64,000 bases of DNA from Methylobacterium sp. FF17 (GTDB lineage Bacteria > Pseudomonadota > Alphaproteobacteria > Rhizobiales > Beijerinckiaceae). Below are positions 17,799-25,084 of this stretch, piece by piece (positions within the stretch are counted from its first letter, which is position 1; each line of letters opens with the position of its first letter). The notes beneath the pieces are model-generated. The model was given only the letters and a program-made list of their open reading frames with translations, was not told the origin of the DNA and did no database searches. Where the stretch lies: positions 3,674,001 to 3,738,000 of the forward strand of contig NZ_CP107532.1 of assembly GCF_025813715.1 (NCBI RefSeq). Direction: 5' to 3'. The position numbers were made by a program, and so were the translations under genes.

Positions 17799-17828
17799 AG
17801 GACCCGCCTCGGAATGCTCTGGGCGGGT
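17799..17828. repeat. Island hairpin repeat, copy 8 (degenerate)
   Basis: GACCCGCC...GGGCGGGT arms are kept but there is no T-run on either side, so it is probably a decayed copy. Confidence 0.5.
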
Positions 17829-17903
17829 GAGGGTCGCGCGATCGTTTTGCTCACGTTGGCCACCGTTAATGCGCTGTGCAGCACCATCGGCTACCCTCAA
17901 GCG

Positions 17904-18152
17904 ATGCGCTACACACTCGTTGCCGCCTTCCTGCTGTTCGCCTCCGGAGCCTCAGCCGGCCCTTTGGATTTTATCGCGGGCATCCCCGATGCGCCGGGCG
18001 TAGTTTCTGGTGGCTCCTTCGGGTCCACCGGCAATGACTACTACGGCGACATGCACCGGACCGGCTCAATCGCTCACGCCAGACAAGCGCGGCCAAGTAA
18101 AATAGCCAAGGCTCGCATTACGACGTTGAAAAGGTCTGGTTCGGGCTCGTGA
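17904..18152 (+). CDS. Small exported protein, hypothetical
   Basis: An 82-residue protein with a signal peptide (RYTLVAAFLLFASGASA) and a mature part rich in Gly, Ser, Arg and Lys (GSFGSTGNDYYGDMH). ATG 17904 begins the signal peptide; an upstream in-frame extension is not signal-like. No family is known to me. It is another small exported protein of this island zone. Confidence 0.5.
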   Translation: MRYTLVAAFLLFASGASAGPLDFIAGIPDAPGVVSGGSFGSTGNDYYGDMHRTGSIAHARQARPSKIAKARITTLKRSGSGS

Positions 18153-18432
18153 AAATGGAAATCTGCCGCAGCTTGCGCTGGGCGCGCCTGATCGGCATGG
18201 GTAGGTCCGAGAGTGGTTAGAACGGCGTCCCTCCACCCGAAACCGGCCCCCCTCCCGTCGCGCCAGAGCGGCTATAGGTACTGGTGCACGAGGTTGCAGG
18301 CGTAGACTGGCACGGCACGGCACGCCCCGCCACGAAAGCTACCGCGTGCGGGATCAGGTCCTTCAACGGTGTTCATCCTACCGTAAGCGACAAAGACCCG
18401 CGTAGCAGGTGCAGGCGTGATAGAGGGTTGGC

Positions 18433-19116
18433 ATGCGCTCTTGGCCCTGCCTCCTAGTCCTACTCCTCGCCACGCCAGCCCTCGCTGATCCGATTGTAGG
18501 CCGGGCCTCGGTCATCGACGGCGACACGCTCGACGTCCGCGGAACCCGCATCCGCCTTCATGGTGTCGACGCTCCCGAGAGCGGGCAGACCTGCAAGGAC
18601 GCGGCCGGCAAGGACTACCGCTGCGGCCAGACGGCGGCACTGGCTCTGGCCGACCACATCGGCAAGCGCGCCGTCACCTGCGATCCACGAGAGACAGATC
18701 GGTACGGACGCGTCGTAGCCGTGTGTCGCGCCGACGCCGAAGATCTGAACGCCTGGATGGTCCGCCAGGGGCACGCGATCGCCTACCGACGCTACGCCGA
18801 GGACTACGTGAACACCGAGATGACGGCGAAGGCGCTGCGGCACGGCATCTGGGCTGGCACGTTCCAGGACCCGTCAGACTGGCGCCGGGAGAAGCGCGCT
18901 GGTGGCGAGCACTCACGGCCTGAGGTCGTCACGGCTCCCACCAAGCCGAGCGGCTGCACGATCAAGGGCAACATCTCAGCCGGTGGCGAACGGATCTACC
19001 ATGTGCCGGGCTCGCGGGACTACGAGCGCACCCGCGTCAACGACCGCGCCGGCGAACGCATGTTCTGCTCCGAGGACGAGGCGAAGGCCGCTGGCTGGCG
19101 GGCCGCGCGGGGGTGA
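18433..19116 (+). CDS. Exported staphylococcal-nuclease-like endonuclease
   Basis: A 227-residue protein with a signal peptide (MRSWPCLLVLLLATPALA) and a thermonuclease (SNc) domain at about 20-150. The catalytic residues of the family are present: R41 and E49 in RIRLHGVDAPES, and R93 in ETDRYGRVVAV. The C-terminal 55 residues (CTIKGNISAGGERIYHVPGS to MFCSEDEAKAAGW) look like the Cys-containing sunset-type module often fused to such nucleases. It should degrade DNA or RNA in the periplasm or outside, Ca2+-dependent by family. It stands alone, with no secretion or immunity gene next to it. Confidence 0.87.
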   Translation: MRSWPCLLVLLLATPALADPIVGRASVIDGDTLDVRGTRIRLHGVDAPESGQTCKDAAGKDYRCGQTAALALADHIGKRAVTCDPRETDRYGRVVAVCRADAEDLNAWMVRQGHAIAYRRYAEDYVNTEMTAKALRHGIWAGTFQDPSDWRREKRAGGEHSRPEVVTAPTKPSGCTIKGNISAGGERIYHVPGSRDYERTRVNDRAGERMFCSEDEAKAAGWRAARG

Positions 19117-19119
19117 GGA

Positions 19120-19857
19120 TCAGGCGGCTGCAGGCGCTCGACCGAGGGGCACACTGACCCAGCGACGAAGGACGTGCACAAATTGGGTCACCAATCGCGA
19201 GAGTGGCGAGCGCCACAGGCCGAACCCGTCGTCGCAGAGTGGATCGTTGACTACGGGGCTGCCGTCCTGGCCGACCAGCACATTGCCGATGTTCGGATCG
19301 AGAGCCCGCGGAGCTGCGGCCCTGAGGGTGGCCACGAACGCCTCGTAGCCTGGCCATGCGGCTCTGAAATTCTCGCGAATTCCGTCGAAGCTCGGGTGAT
19401 CAACCCAAGGCTCGTATGCGGGCCATTCCACCTTGAACCGCTCGCGCACGCCCTCGTCCATCGTAACGCCAGCCTGGTCTGCAAGAACGGCGTGGGCGTA
19501 GGGCAGCCACCACGTCCCTGGCGTCGGGTTGGTCAGCCGCGAGCCGACCGTCATCAAAGCACCGCAGCGGCTGACGGACAGGTCGTGGACGCGCGGAGCG
19601 TGTGGCCCGTCGGAGCCCGCGAACCCCTTACGTAGAAGGGCCGCATAATCGCCGAAGCCGTCGGCCTTGCGTGCCAGGCGCACGACGACGTCCGGATGCT
19701 GCGGGTGTGCGTGGACGGTGCCATGATAGCCGTAACCGATCTCGGCCCAACCAGTGGCGATCAGCGAGGCGTGAGCATTGGCGGCCGAGCGCTCGACGAT
19801 GCCCAAGGTGGCGAGGGAGGGGCTAACGACACGGTTTCGGTACAGAAATCCCAACAT
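19120..19857 (-). CDS. Hypothetical protein with kinase-like C-terminal motif
   Basis: A 245-residue soluble protein. Segments GYGYHGTVHAHPQHPDVVVR near residues 40-60 and ALDPNIGNVLVGQDGSPVVN near 190-210 recall the glycine loop with a following basic residue and the catalytic loop (xDxxxxN) of distant protein or aminoglycoside kinases. This is suggestive only. ATG 19857 is chosen because AAGGAG lies 8 nt before it, whereas the GTG at 19866 lies inside that site. It is convergent with the nuclease gene. Confidence 0.55.
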   Translation of the reverse strand: MLGFLYRNRVVSPSLATLGIVERSAANAHASLIATGWAEIGYGYHGTVHAHPQHPDVVVRLARKADGFGDYAALLRKGFAGSDGPHAPRVHDLSVSRCGALMTVGSRLTNPTPGTWWLPYAHAVLADQAGVTMDEGVRERFKVEWPAYEPWVDHPSFDGIRENFRAAWPGYEAFVATLRAAAPRALDPNIGNVLVGQDGSPVVNDPLCDDGFGLWRSPLSRLVTQFVHVLRRWVSVPLGRAPAAA

Positions 19858-20108
19858 CGCAGTCACTCCTTCCTGCCGATCGAAAGTCCGACGCGACGCG
19901 CCCTCTGGCGCGACAGAGATGCCACGCCATGAAAGCAGGCCGGACGGGCAGGTCCGGCGAAGGTCGGATGACCGTGTCGATGTCGGGAGCAGCGGGACGA
20001 GACCGTCACACCACTGTCATCCCATGACGCGAGGCCTCGGAAAGTTCAAGTGCTACCGAAGCGTAAACCGGCGAACAAATGGCCTGAGCCGTCCGGTCGC
20101 ATGATCCG

Positions 20109-20666
20109 TCAGGCTGCTTTCGCCTGAGCCAGGAGGGTTCGCGCCAGAACGCTATCTGCGTCGCATAGGCCCCGCTCCGCATCGGGCTGGACGTGCCGGC
20201 CCGTATGGGCGGGACCGACCTCGACGTCGTCGAGGATGAGATACTCCGCGATGCGGTTCCGGATCACGTGTTCGGCGATCTCTTCCCCACGCCCGGCCCG
20301 CTCGGCAGGCAGCATTCCGCCTGTTTCGGGGTCGCGGCTCGTTGGTAGGATGGCCGTATGCCAATCGTGGTGGAAGCAGTTCTCCGGCAGGCCGGCTTCG
20401 ACAAGGGTCGGACGGCAATCGGCGACGCGCCATGTCGACGAGACCACCACCCGTGCGTCGAACTCCCGGACCAGTGCGGCGACACGGGCGACCTGGGCGG
20501 GGTTCAGCTTGTCCTTGCCCGCTTGCCGCTGATAGCCGACCGTCGTCACGACGCCGTCCACGTCGAGGTAGATCGTCAGTCGCCGCGCGCCTTCATGCCC
20601 GTTCAAGAAGCCGAACTCCGTCCCGTGCGGACCCCCGGCATCCGCCGGCGCACGGCTACAGGGCAC
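20109..20666 (-). CDS. HAD-type phosphatase domain protein
   Basis: Up to 185 residues. The HAD motif I DxDGVV is in TIYLDVDGVVTTVG, followed by VVVSSTWR (motif II region) and a late acidic motif in AEYLILDDVEVG. This pattern matches the HAD domain found in RNA-repair-type proteins and in phage and island orphans; the substrate is unknown. The GTG start at 20666 gives an odd 25-residue leader. A TTG just before the conserved strand, with GGAG 9 nt upstream, is an alternative. Confidence 0.68.
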   Translation of the reverse strand: MPCSRAPADAGGPHGTEFGFLNGHEGARRLTIYLDVDGVVTTVGYQRQAGKDKLNPAQVARVAALVREFDARVVVSSTWRVADCRPTLVEAGLPENCFHHDWHTAILPTSRDPETGGMLPAERAGRGEEIAEHVIRNRIAEYLILDDVEVGPAHTGRHVQPDAERGLCDADSVLARTLLAQAKAA

Positions 20667-20714
20667 TGCGCCATCCGTCCAGCATGGTGTTCCGGTTCGA
20701 TCGACGGTCGGCGC

Positions 20715-22001
20715 CTATCTACTTACCGGGTCCGGTCGTTGCCCCGGCGCCGGCGCAGCGCACGTGCAGACGAGGAACACAGCCGCGACGCCGAGGGCAA
20801 CTAGTGCCGGTGCCGTGAGCGCGGCTAGCGCACCGGCCAGCGCCGAGCCGGCGACGTCGCCGAGGTTCATCGCCGCCATATAGACTTGGAACTGCGTCGC
20901 CGATGCACGTCCCGCGCGGCTCGCCAGCAGCACGGTCGGCAGCAGGGCGACGTAGAGCAGGGCCGGTACGACGCTCGCTAGCCCCAGAATGATGGGGCCT
21001 GCTGAGGCCTCCAACCCAGCACCGATCAGCAACCCTGCTGCACCGAATGCCAACGCGCAGGCGACGAGAAGACCGCGCAGGGCACGACGTGGCCCGATGC
21101 GGTCGACGGCAGCACCGAGACCCGCCGCGCCGAGGGTCCCGCCCAGGAGCGCGAGCCCGGCCTGGAGGCGCGAGAGGTCGCTTGCGTCCCAGCCGTGGAC
21201 CTGCACCAGCGCTACGGCAAAAGGCACCTGAAACAGGGCGAGCCCGAAATCGATGGCAAAGCACATCGCCAGCAGGATCGCTGCGTCGCGCGATCGGAAC
21301 GCCGTCAGAAGCCCCCGGGCGAAAGCGACAGTCTCCGCCATCAGCCCACGGCCTGAGGGCCGTGCCGCGGTGGCCCCGTGCAGGGAGAGGAGCCGGTCAT
21401 CCGGAGCCTCGCGCACGAGGACGGGCATCAGGGCAAGCGGCGTGGTCAGCGCTAGAAGTAGTCCGGCCGCGGCGGGCAGGCCTTGCGCCGCAAGGAGCCA
21501 GGCAAAGATCGCGGTCCCAGCTGCACTGCCGATCACGAAACCCGCCCGCGTTCCGGCGCTGGTGCGTCCCAACTCGTCGGCTGGCACGGTGCCAGCAATC
21601 ATCCGGTCCGTGGCGGTGTCGGCGAGGGAGGCGGCAAGGCTGTGCAGGAAGAGTACAGCGCTGACTGCCGTCAGGCTCGGGGTGGCGCCGAGGAGGAGCA
21701 GGCCGGCGAGACACGCCTGCGCGCAGGCCAGCGCGAGAACGAGCCAGTGGCGGCGCGGCCCCATGCGATAGGGGGTCTCCCGATCGATCACCGGGCCCCA
21801 AAGCAGCGGTTGCAGTACCCAAGGCAAGCCGACGATCGCAAGGTGGCGGCCAACATCCGCCGTAGAGACGCCGGCGGCGGCGAAGTGGTTGGCAAGGGCC
21901 GTCAGTGCGAAGCCGGCCACGATGCCTTGGTAGAGGTAGAGGAGCGTGAAGAGGCTGAACCGCCAGCCCGACGAGTTAAGACTTGGCGGCCCGTGGCGCA
22001 T
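20715..22001 (-). CDS. Major facilitator superfamily transporter
   Basis: A 428-residue inner-membrane protein with about 12 hydrophobic segments. DRETPYRMGPRRHW after the second segment corresponds to the MFS loop 2-3 motif, and a mirrored DRIGPRRALRG follows in the second half. ASLADTATDRMIAG resembles the AmpG/PUCC group. The substrate is unknown. It lies alone within the island, about 50 bp from the HAD gene on the same strand. Confidence 0.82.
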   Translation of the reverse strand: MRHGPPSLNSSGWRFSLFTLLYLYQGIVAGFALTALANHFAAAGVSTADVGRHLAIVGLPWVLQPLLWGPVIDRETPYRMGPRRHWLVLALACAQACLAGLLLLGATPSLTAVSAVLFLHSLAASLADTATDRMIAGTVPADELGRTSAGTRAGFVIGSAAGTAIFAWLLAAQGLPAAAGLLLALTTPLALMPVLVREAPDDRLLSLHGATAARPSGRGLMAETVAFARGLLTAFRSRDAAILLAMCFAIDFGLALFQVPFAVALVQVHGWDASDLSRLQAGLALLGGTLGAAGLGAAVDRIGPRRALRGLLVACALAFGAAGLLIGAGLEASAGPIILGLASVVPALLYVALLPTVLLASRAGRASATQFQVYMAAMNLGDVAGSALAGALAALTAPALVALGVAAVFLVCTCAAPAPGQRPDPVSR

Positions 22002-22261
22002 CAGTTCGGTCCTTGAGCACGCCCCGCGGCGCCTTTCTGGCCGATCTCATCCGGCCGCTGCCGAACCGCTTCTTAGCCCAGGCTGTCGGCGATGGTCATG
22101 CCTCCGCAGGCGCGACCGCATCCGTGTCTTAGGCTCTCGGCCAAGAGGACACGTCCTCGGAGCCGTTCGCTCGTTGCCTGGCCGACACGGCTTCATCATT
22201 TGCCACACAACCGCCGGACACGCCCCAACTTGTACACAAGTCGTCGTCATCCCGAGCGAGC

Positions 22262-23602
22262 GTGATCCGGTCGCCGCTCCTGGCGAGGGTTCGGGAAAGT
22301 GATCGGTGGCTGGTGGTCCGAAAGTTCTCAAGAAGCTGGCGGCTGCCGCTCACGGCCATGGCGCTCTCGACGCTCACCGCCTGCGCCGGGCGCCCGACCG
22401 GCGTGCTGCTGCCCATCGCCGACACCCAGCAATCACCGGGCACGTCCCGCGTCGACATGCTGGTCGCGACGACGCGCAAGGCGGCGACCGACCGCGGTGT
22501 GCTGTTCTCGGGCGAGCGCGGCGATGCCGTGACCTACACGCACCTCGCCGTCTCGATCCCGCCTGATGCAACGCGCCAGCCCGGCTCCGTGCAGTGGCCG
22601 AAGTCACTGCCGGGCAACCCAGCCACCGATTTCGTGGCGCTACGCGCCGAACCGGTCGAGCGTGCGAAGGTCGCGGAATGGACGGGTCGCACCGGCCGGC
22701 GAGGGGCCAAGCGCCACGTCCTCGTGTTCCTGCACGGCTTCAACAATAAGTTCGAGGACGCCGTTTTCCGCTTCGCGCAAATCGTCCACGACGCCGGCGC
22801 CGAGGTCGCACCAGTGCTGTTCACCTGGCCCTCGCGCGGCTCTGTGCTGGCCTACGGCTACGATCGGGAGAGCACGAACTTCTCGCGCAACGGACTGGAG
22901 ACCCTGCTGCGCGACCTCGCTCGAGACCCGAACGTCGGTGAGGTCACGGTGCTCGCTCACTCCATGGGCAACTGGCTGACGCTAGAAAGCTTGCGCCAGA
23001 TGGCCATCCGCGATCGGCGTGTTGCCCCCAAAATTCGCAACGTCATCCTGGCCGCTCCGGACGTCGACATGGACCTTGCACGGGCGGCATTCCACGACAT
23101 GGGACCAGATAGGCCGCGTCTGACGCTGATGGTGTCCGGTGACGACCAAGCCCTGGCGGTCTCCCGACTGGTTTGGGGCGATAGCGTACGGCTCGGTGCC
23201 ATCGATCCGACGGTCGAGCCATACCGGTCAGAGCTCGCGCGGCAGAACATCGGTGTCCTGAACCTGTCGACGGTGAAGGGCGACGATCCGCTGAACCACG
23301 GCAAGTTCGCCTCGGGCGACGTGGTCGCTTTGCTGGGTAAGCGGCTTGCTGACGGACAGCCGATCTCGGACGGGCAGATCGGCATCGGTGACCGGCTGGT
23401 CAGCACCGCCGCTAGTGCCGCCTCGACGGTTGCAACCGGTGCCGCGCTAGCCGTGGCCGCTCCGGTTGCCATCATCGATCCACAGACGCGCGAGACCTAC
23501 GGCGAGCACCTCTCGAGCGTCGGCAACGGCTTCAAGGACACTATCGGCTCGACGGTCGATCTGGCCGGTGCGCCAATGCGTGCGGTTGCAGGCGGTCGGT
23601 GA
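22262..23602 (+). CDS. Lipoprotein alpha/beta hydrolase (DUF900 family)
   Basis: Up to 446 residues. A lipobox (LTAC, C41) ends a hydrophobic segment, so the protein should be lipid-anchored. The hydrolase domain has VLVFLHGFNNKFEDA (oxyanion region) and nucleophile S234 in VLAHSMGNWLTLE, the elbow of the DUF900 family. A late hydrophobic Ala-rich stretch (ASTVATGAALAVAAPVA) may be a second membrane contact. The start is uncertain: GTG 22262 is the longest, and GTG 22313 would give a more normal signal length. The substrate is unknown. Confidence 0.82.
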   Translation: MIRSPLLARVRESDRWLVVRKFSRSWRLPLTAMALSTLTACAGRPTGVLLPIADTQQSPGTSRVDMLVATTRKAATDRGVLFSGERGDAVTYTHLAVSIPPDATRQPGSVQWPKSLPGNPATDFVALRAEPVERAKVAEWTGRTGRRGAKRHVLVFLHGFNNKFEDAVFRFAQIVHDAGAEVAPVLFTWPSRGSVLAYGYDRESTNFSRNGLETLLRDLARDPNVGEVTVLAHSMGNWLTLESLRQMAIRDRRVAPKIRNVILAAPDVDMDLARAAFHDMGPDRPRLTLMVSGDDQALAVSRLVWGDSVRLGAIDPTVEPYRSELARQNIGVLNLSTVKGDDPLNHGKFASGDVVALLGKRLADGQPISDGQIGIGDRLVSTAASAASTVATGAALAVAAPVAIIDPQTRETYGEHLSSVGNGFKDTIGSTVDLAGAPMRAVAGGR

Positions 23603-23642
23603 CTTGTCGATCCGCACCACCACCGGCGTCGCCCCGTGCAGG

Positions 23643-24110
23643 TCAAGCGGCCCTTTCGCGGCCCTTGCCCCGGGGCTGCGCGTCCCCGCCGCGATTGACG
23701 GTCCGGCCGAGACCTGTCGCCTTCGCGAGCTCGGATCGTCTCGCTGCGTAGGCTGACGCGACCATCGGATAGTCGGCCGGCAGGCCGAAGCGCTGGCGGT
23801 AGTCCTGCGCATCAAGGCCGTGCACGCCGAGGTGGCGCTTCAGCGTCTTGTAGGTCTTGCCGTCCAGGAAGCTGACGATGCTGTCCGGGTGAACTGACTT
23901 GCGGACCTGCGCCGCCGTCGGCTTCTCGACCTGGGCTTCTGCGGGCGCTTGCGTGCTGCCGCTGGCAAGCCCGTTCAGAGCAGCGTGGATGGTACGGATC
24001 AAGTCCAGCAGATCGGCCGGGCGAATGGAATTGTTCGACACGTACGCAGCGACGATGTCGCCGGTCGGGCCCAGGAAGTCGGTCGTTCGGGTTTCGGTGT
24101 TTTCAGACAT
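23643..24110 (-). CDS. MucR/Ros-family regulator lacking the zinc cysteine
   Basis: A 155-residue DNA-binding regulator. The N-terminal half shows DIVAAYVSNNSIRPADLLDL and the C-terminal half KRHLGVHGLDAQDYRQRFGL, PADYPMVASAYAARRSELAK and GLGR, the MucR signature. Where Ros and MucR have the zinc-binding Cys before the DGK turn, this protein has IVSFLDGK, so the first ligand is missing while the His of LKRHL and VHG remain. Some MucR relatives (the Ml proteins) fold without metal. It converges on the hydrolase gene and probably acts as a histone-like repressor on island genes, which is inference. Confidence 0.85.
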   Translation of the reverse strand: MSENTETRTTDFLGPTGDIVAAYVSNNSIRPADLLDLIRTIHAALNGLASGSTQAPAEAQVEKPTAAQVRKSVHPDSIVSFLDGKTYKTLKRHLGVHGLDAQDYRQRFGLPADYPMVASAYAARRSELAKATGLGRTVNRGGDAQPRGKGRERAA

Positions 24111-24225
24111 GGCACATTACACTCTCGGAGTAACATTCTTCGAGAAAGAAGCATATTTTCACCGTAAGCAAATCAACAAACCATAATCGTACGCGATACA
24201 TCCCGGATTTACACTAAAATTGTTA

Positions 24226-24504
24226 TCAATTATTGCCTAATGTTTGCGCCCAAAAGTTACGTATGTTGTCGGTCACTTTGATTTGCTGGAGCCATGCGAC
24301 GACAGCCTGCAGCGAGCCGAACGTGTGATCGATCCTGCTGAACGACGGCGGGCGCTTCTCGGGCGCGGGGTCGTCCAGCAACTCGGCATGCCAGATGTCG
24401 TCGCCGATGCCGTCGCGTATCTCCCGCACCACACTGCCGACGACCGCACCGCCGAGGACGAGATCGTAGCTGCTAGGCTCGAGGCGGTGGAGCGCGTAGG
24501 TCAT
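24226..24504 (-). CDS. Hypothetical protein of the phage-remnant block
   Basis: A 92-residue protein (LHRLEPSSYDLVLGGAVVGS, then a helical C-terminus AVVAWLQQIKV). Its ATG overlaps the stop of the upstream interrupted tail gene as ATGA, so it was part of the same operon. No family is recognised. It is the last gene of the minus-strand phage-like run before an A/T-rich gap. Confidence 0.55.
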   Translation of the reverse strand: MTYALHRLEPSSYDLVLGGAVVGSVVREIRDGIGDDIWHAELLDDPAPEKRPPSFSRIDHTFGSLQAVVAWLQQIKVTDNIRNFWAQTLGNN

Positions 24505-24899
24505 CGAGTGGCCCTAACGCCGCCGAACAGGACGGAGCCGGCCGCGGCCGATCCGAGACCGGGCGCCAGGGCCGTCAACGCGATCAGGGCAACGACGCTG
24601 CCGATGCTCTTGGCGGTCGAGCCGCCGGACCCGCTACCGAGCGGCCGGCTGACGAACTCCACGTTGTCGTTGACCGCGAGGGCCCGTGTCGGCCACTCGG
24701 CGCGCGCGTAGCATTCCCCGTTGATGAGGCAGATGGGGGGCAGGTCAAAGCGCTAGCCAGCACGCGCCAGGAAACCGGCGACGGTTTCACCCATGACGGA
24801 GGTCTCGCCCTCACGAATTGGCATCATGATCGAGTCGGGGCCGAGTTCACCGCCCTTAGGCGTCAACACCTCAAGGGTGTGCTTCACCGCAAGTTGCAT
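24501..24899 (-). pseudogene. Phage tail-type protein interrupted by an in-frame amber codon
   Basis: From ATG 24899 (AGGAGG 4 nt upstream) the frame encodes 48 residues ending ETVAGFLARAG and stops at TAG 24753-24755. The same frame then continues for 83 codons to TGA 24501-24503. Joined, it reads as one beta-grasp-like protein: FDLPPICLINGECYARAEW, then DNVEFVSRPLGSGSGG, then a hydrophobic Ala-rich end. This resembles the N-terminal part of phage tail hub or assembly proteins that combine a ThiS-like fold with a Gly-rich linker and a membrane-like helix. One base change (TGG to TAG) would explain the stop. Read-through is possible but untested. Confidence 0.6.
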
Positions 24900-24907
24900 G
24901 GTGCCTC

Positions 24908-25084
24908 CTACTCAATGGTCCAAGCGACCACGTGACGGAATGGGCCGCATCCGAGACCCGAGAGGGACTTGCTGGCCCATCCCACGCGCGCCCGAATCGC
25001 GAAGGCGAAGCCGTCGCCGAGATGGATCACGCCCACGTCCCCTGGTTGCGGGTCGACGGTCGCCGAGAAGCCCACGACTGTCAG
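24908..25084 (-). pseudogene. Truncated phage tail-module protein (C-terminal piece)
   Basis: A 58-codon frame with no normal start: CTG 25084 overlaps the tape-measure stop, and GTG 25075 is the first usual start. The product (DPQPGDVGVIHLGDGFAFAI, then GWASKSLSGLG and a final VVAW) looks like the C-terminal third of the DUF6950-type or NlpC-neighbour proteins that follow tape-measure genes in phage tails. The missing N-terminus suggests an internal deletion. Family assignment is tentative. Confidence 0.4.
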
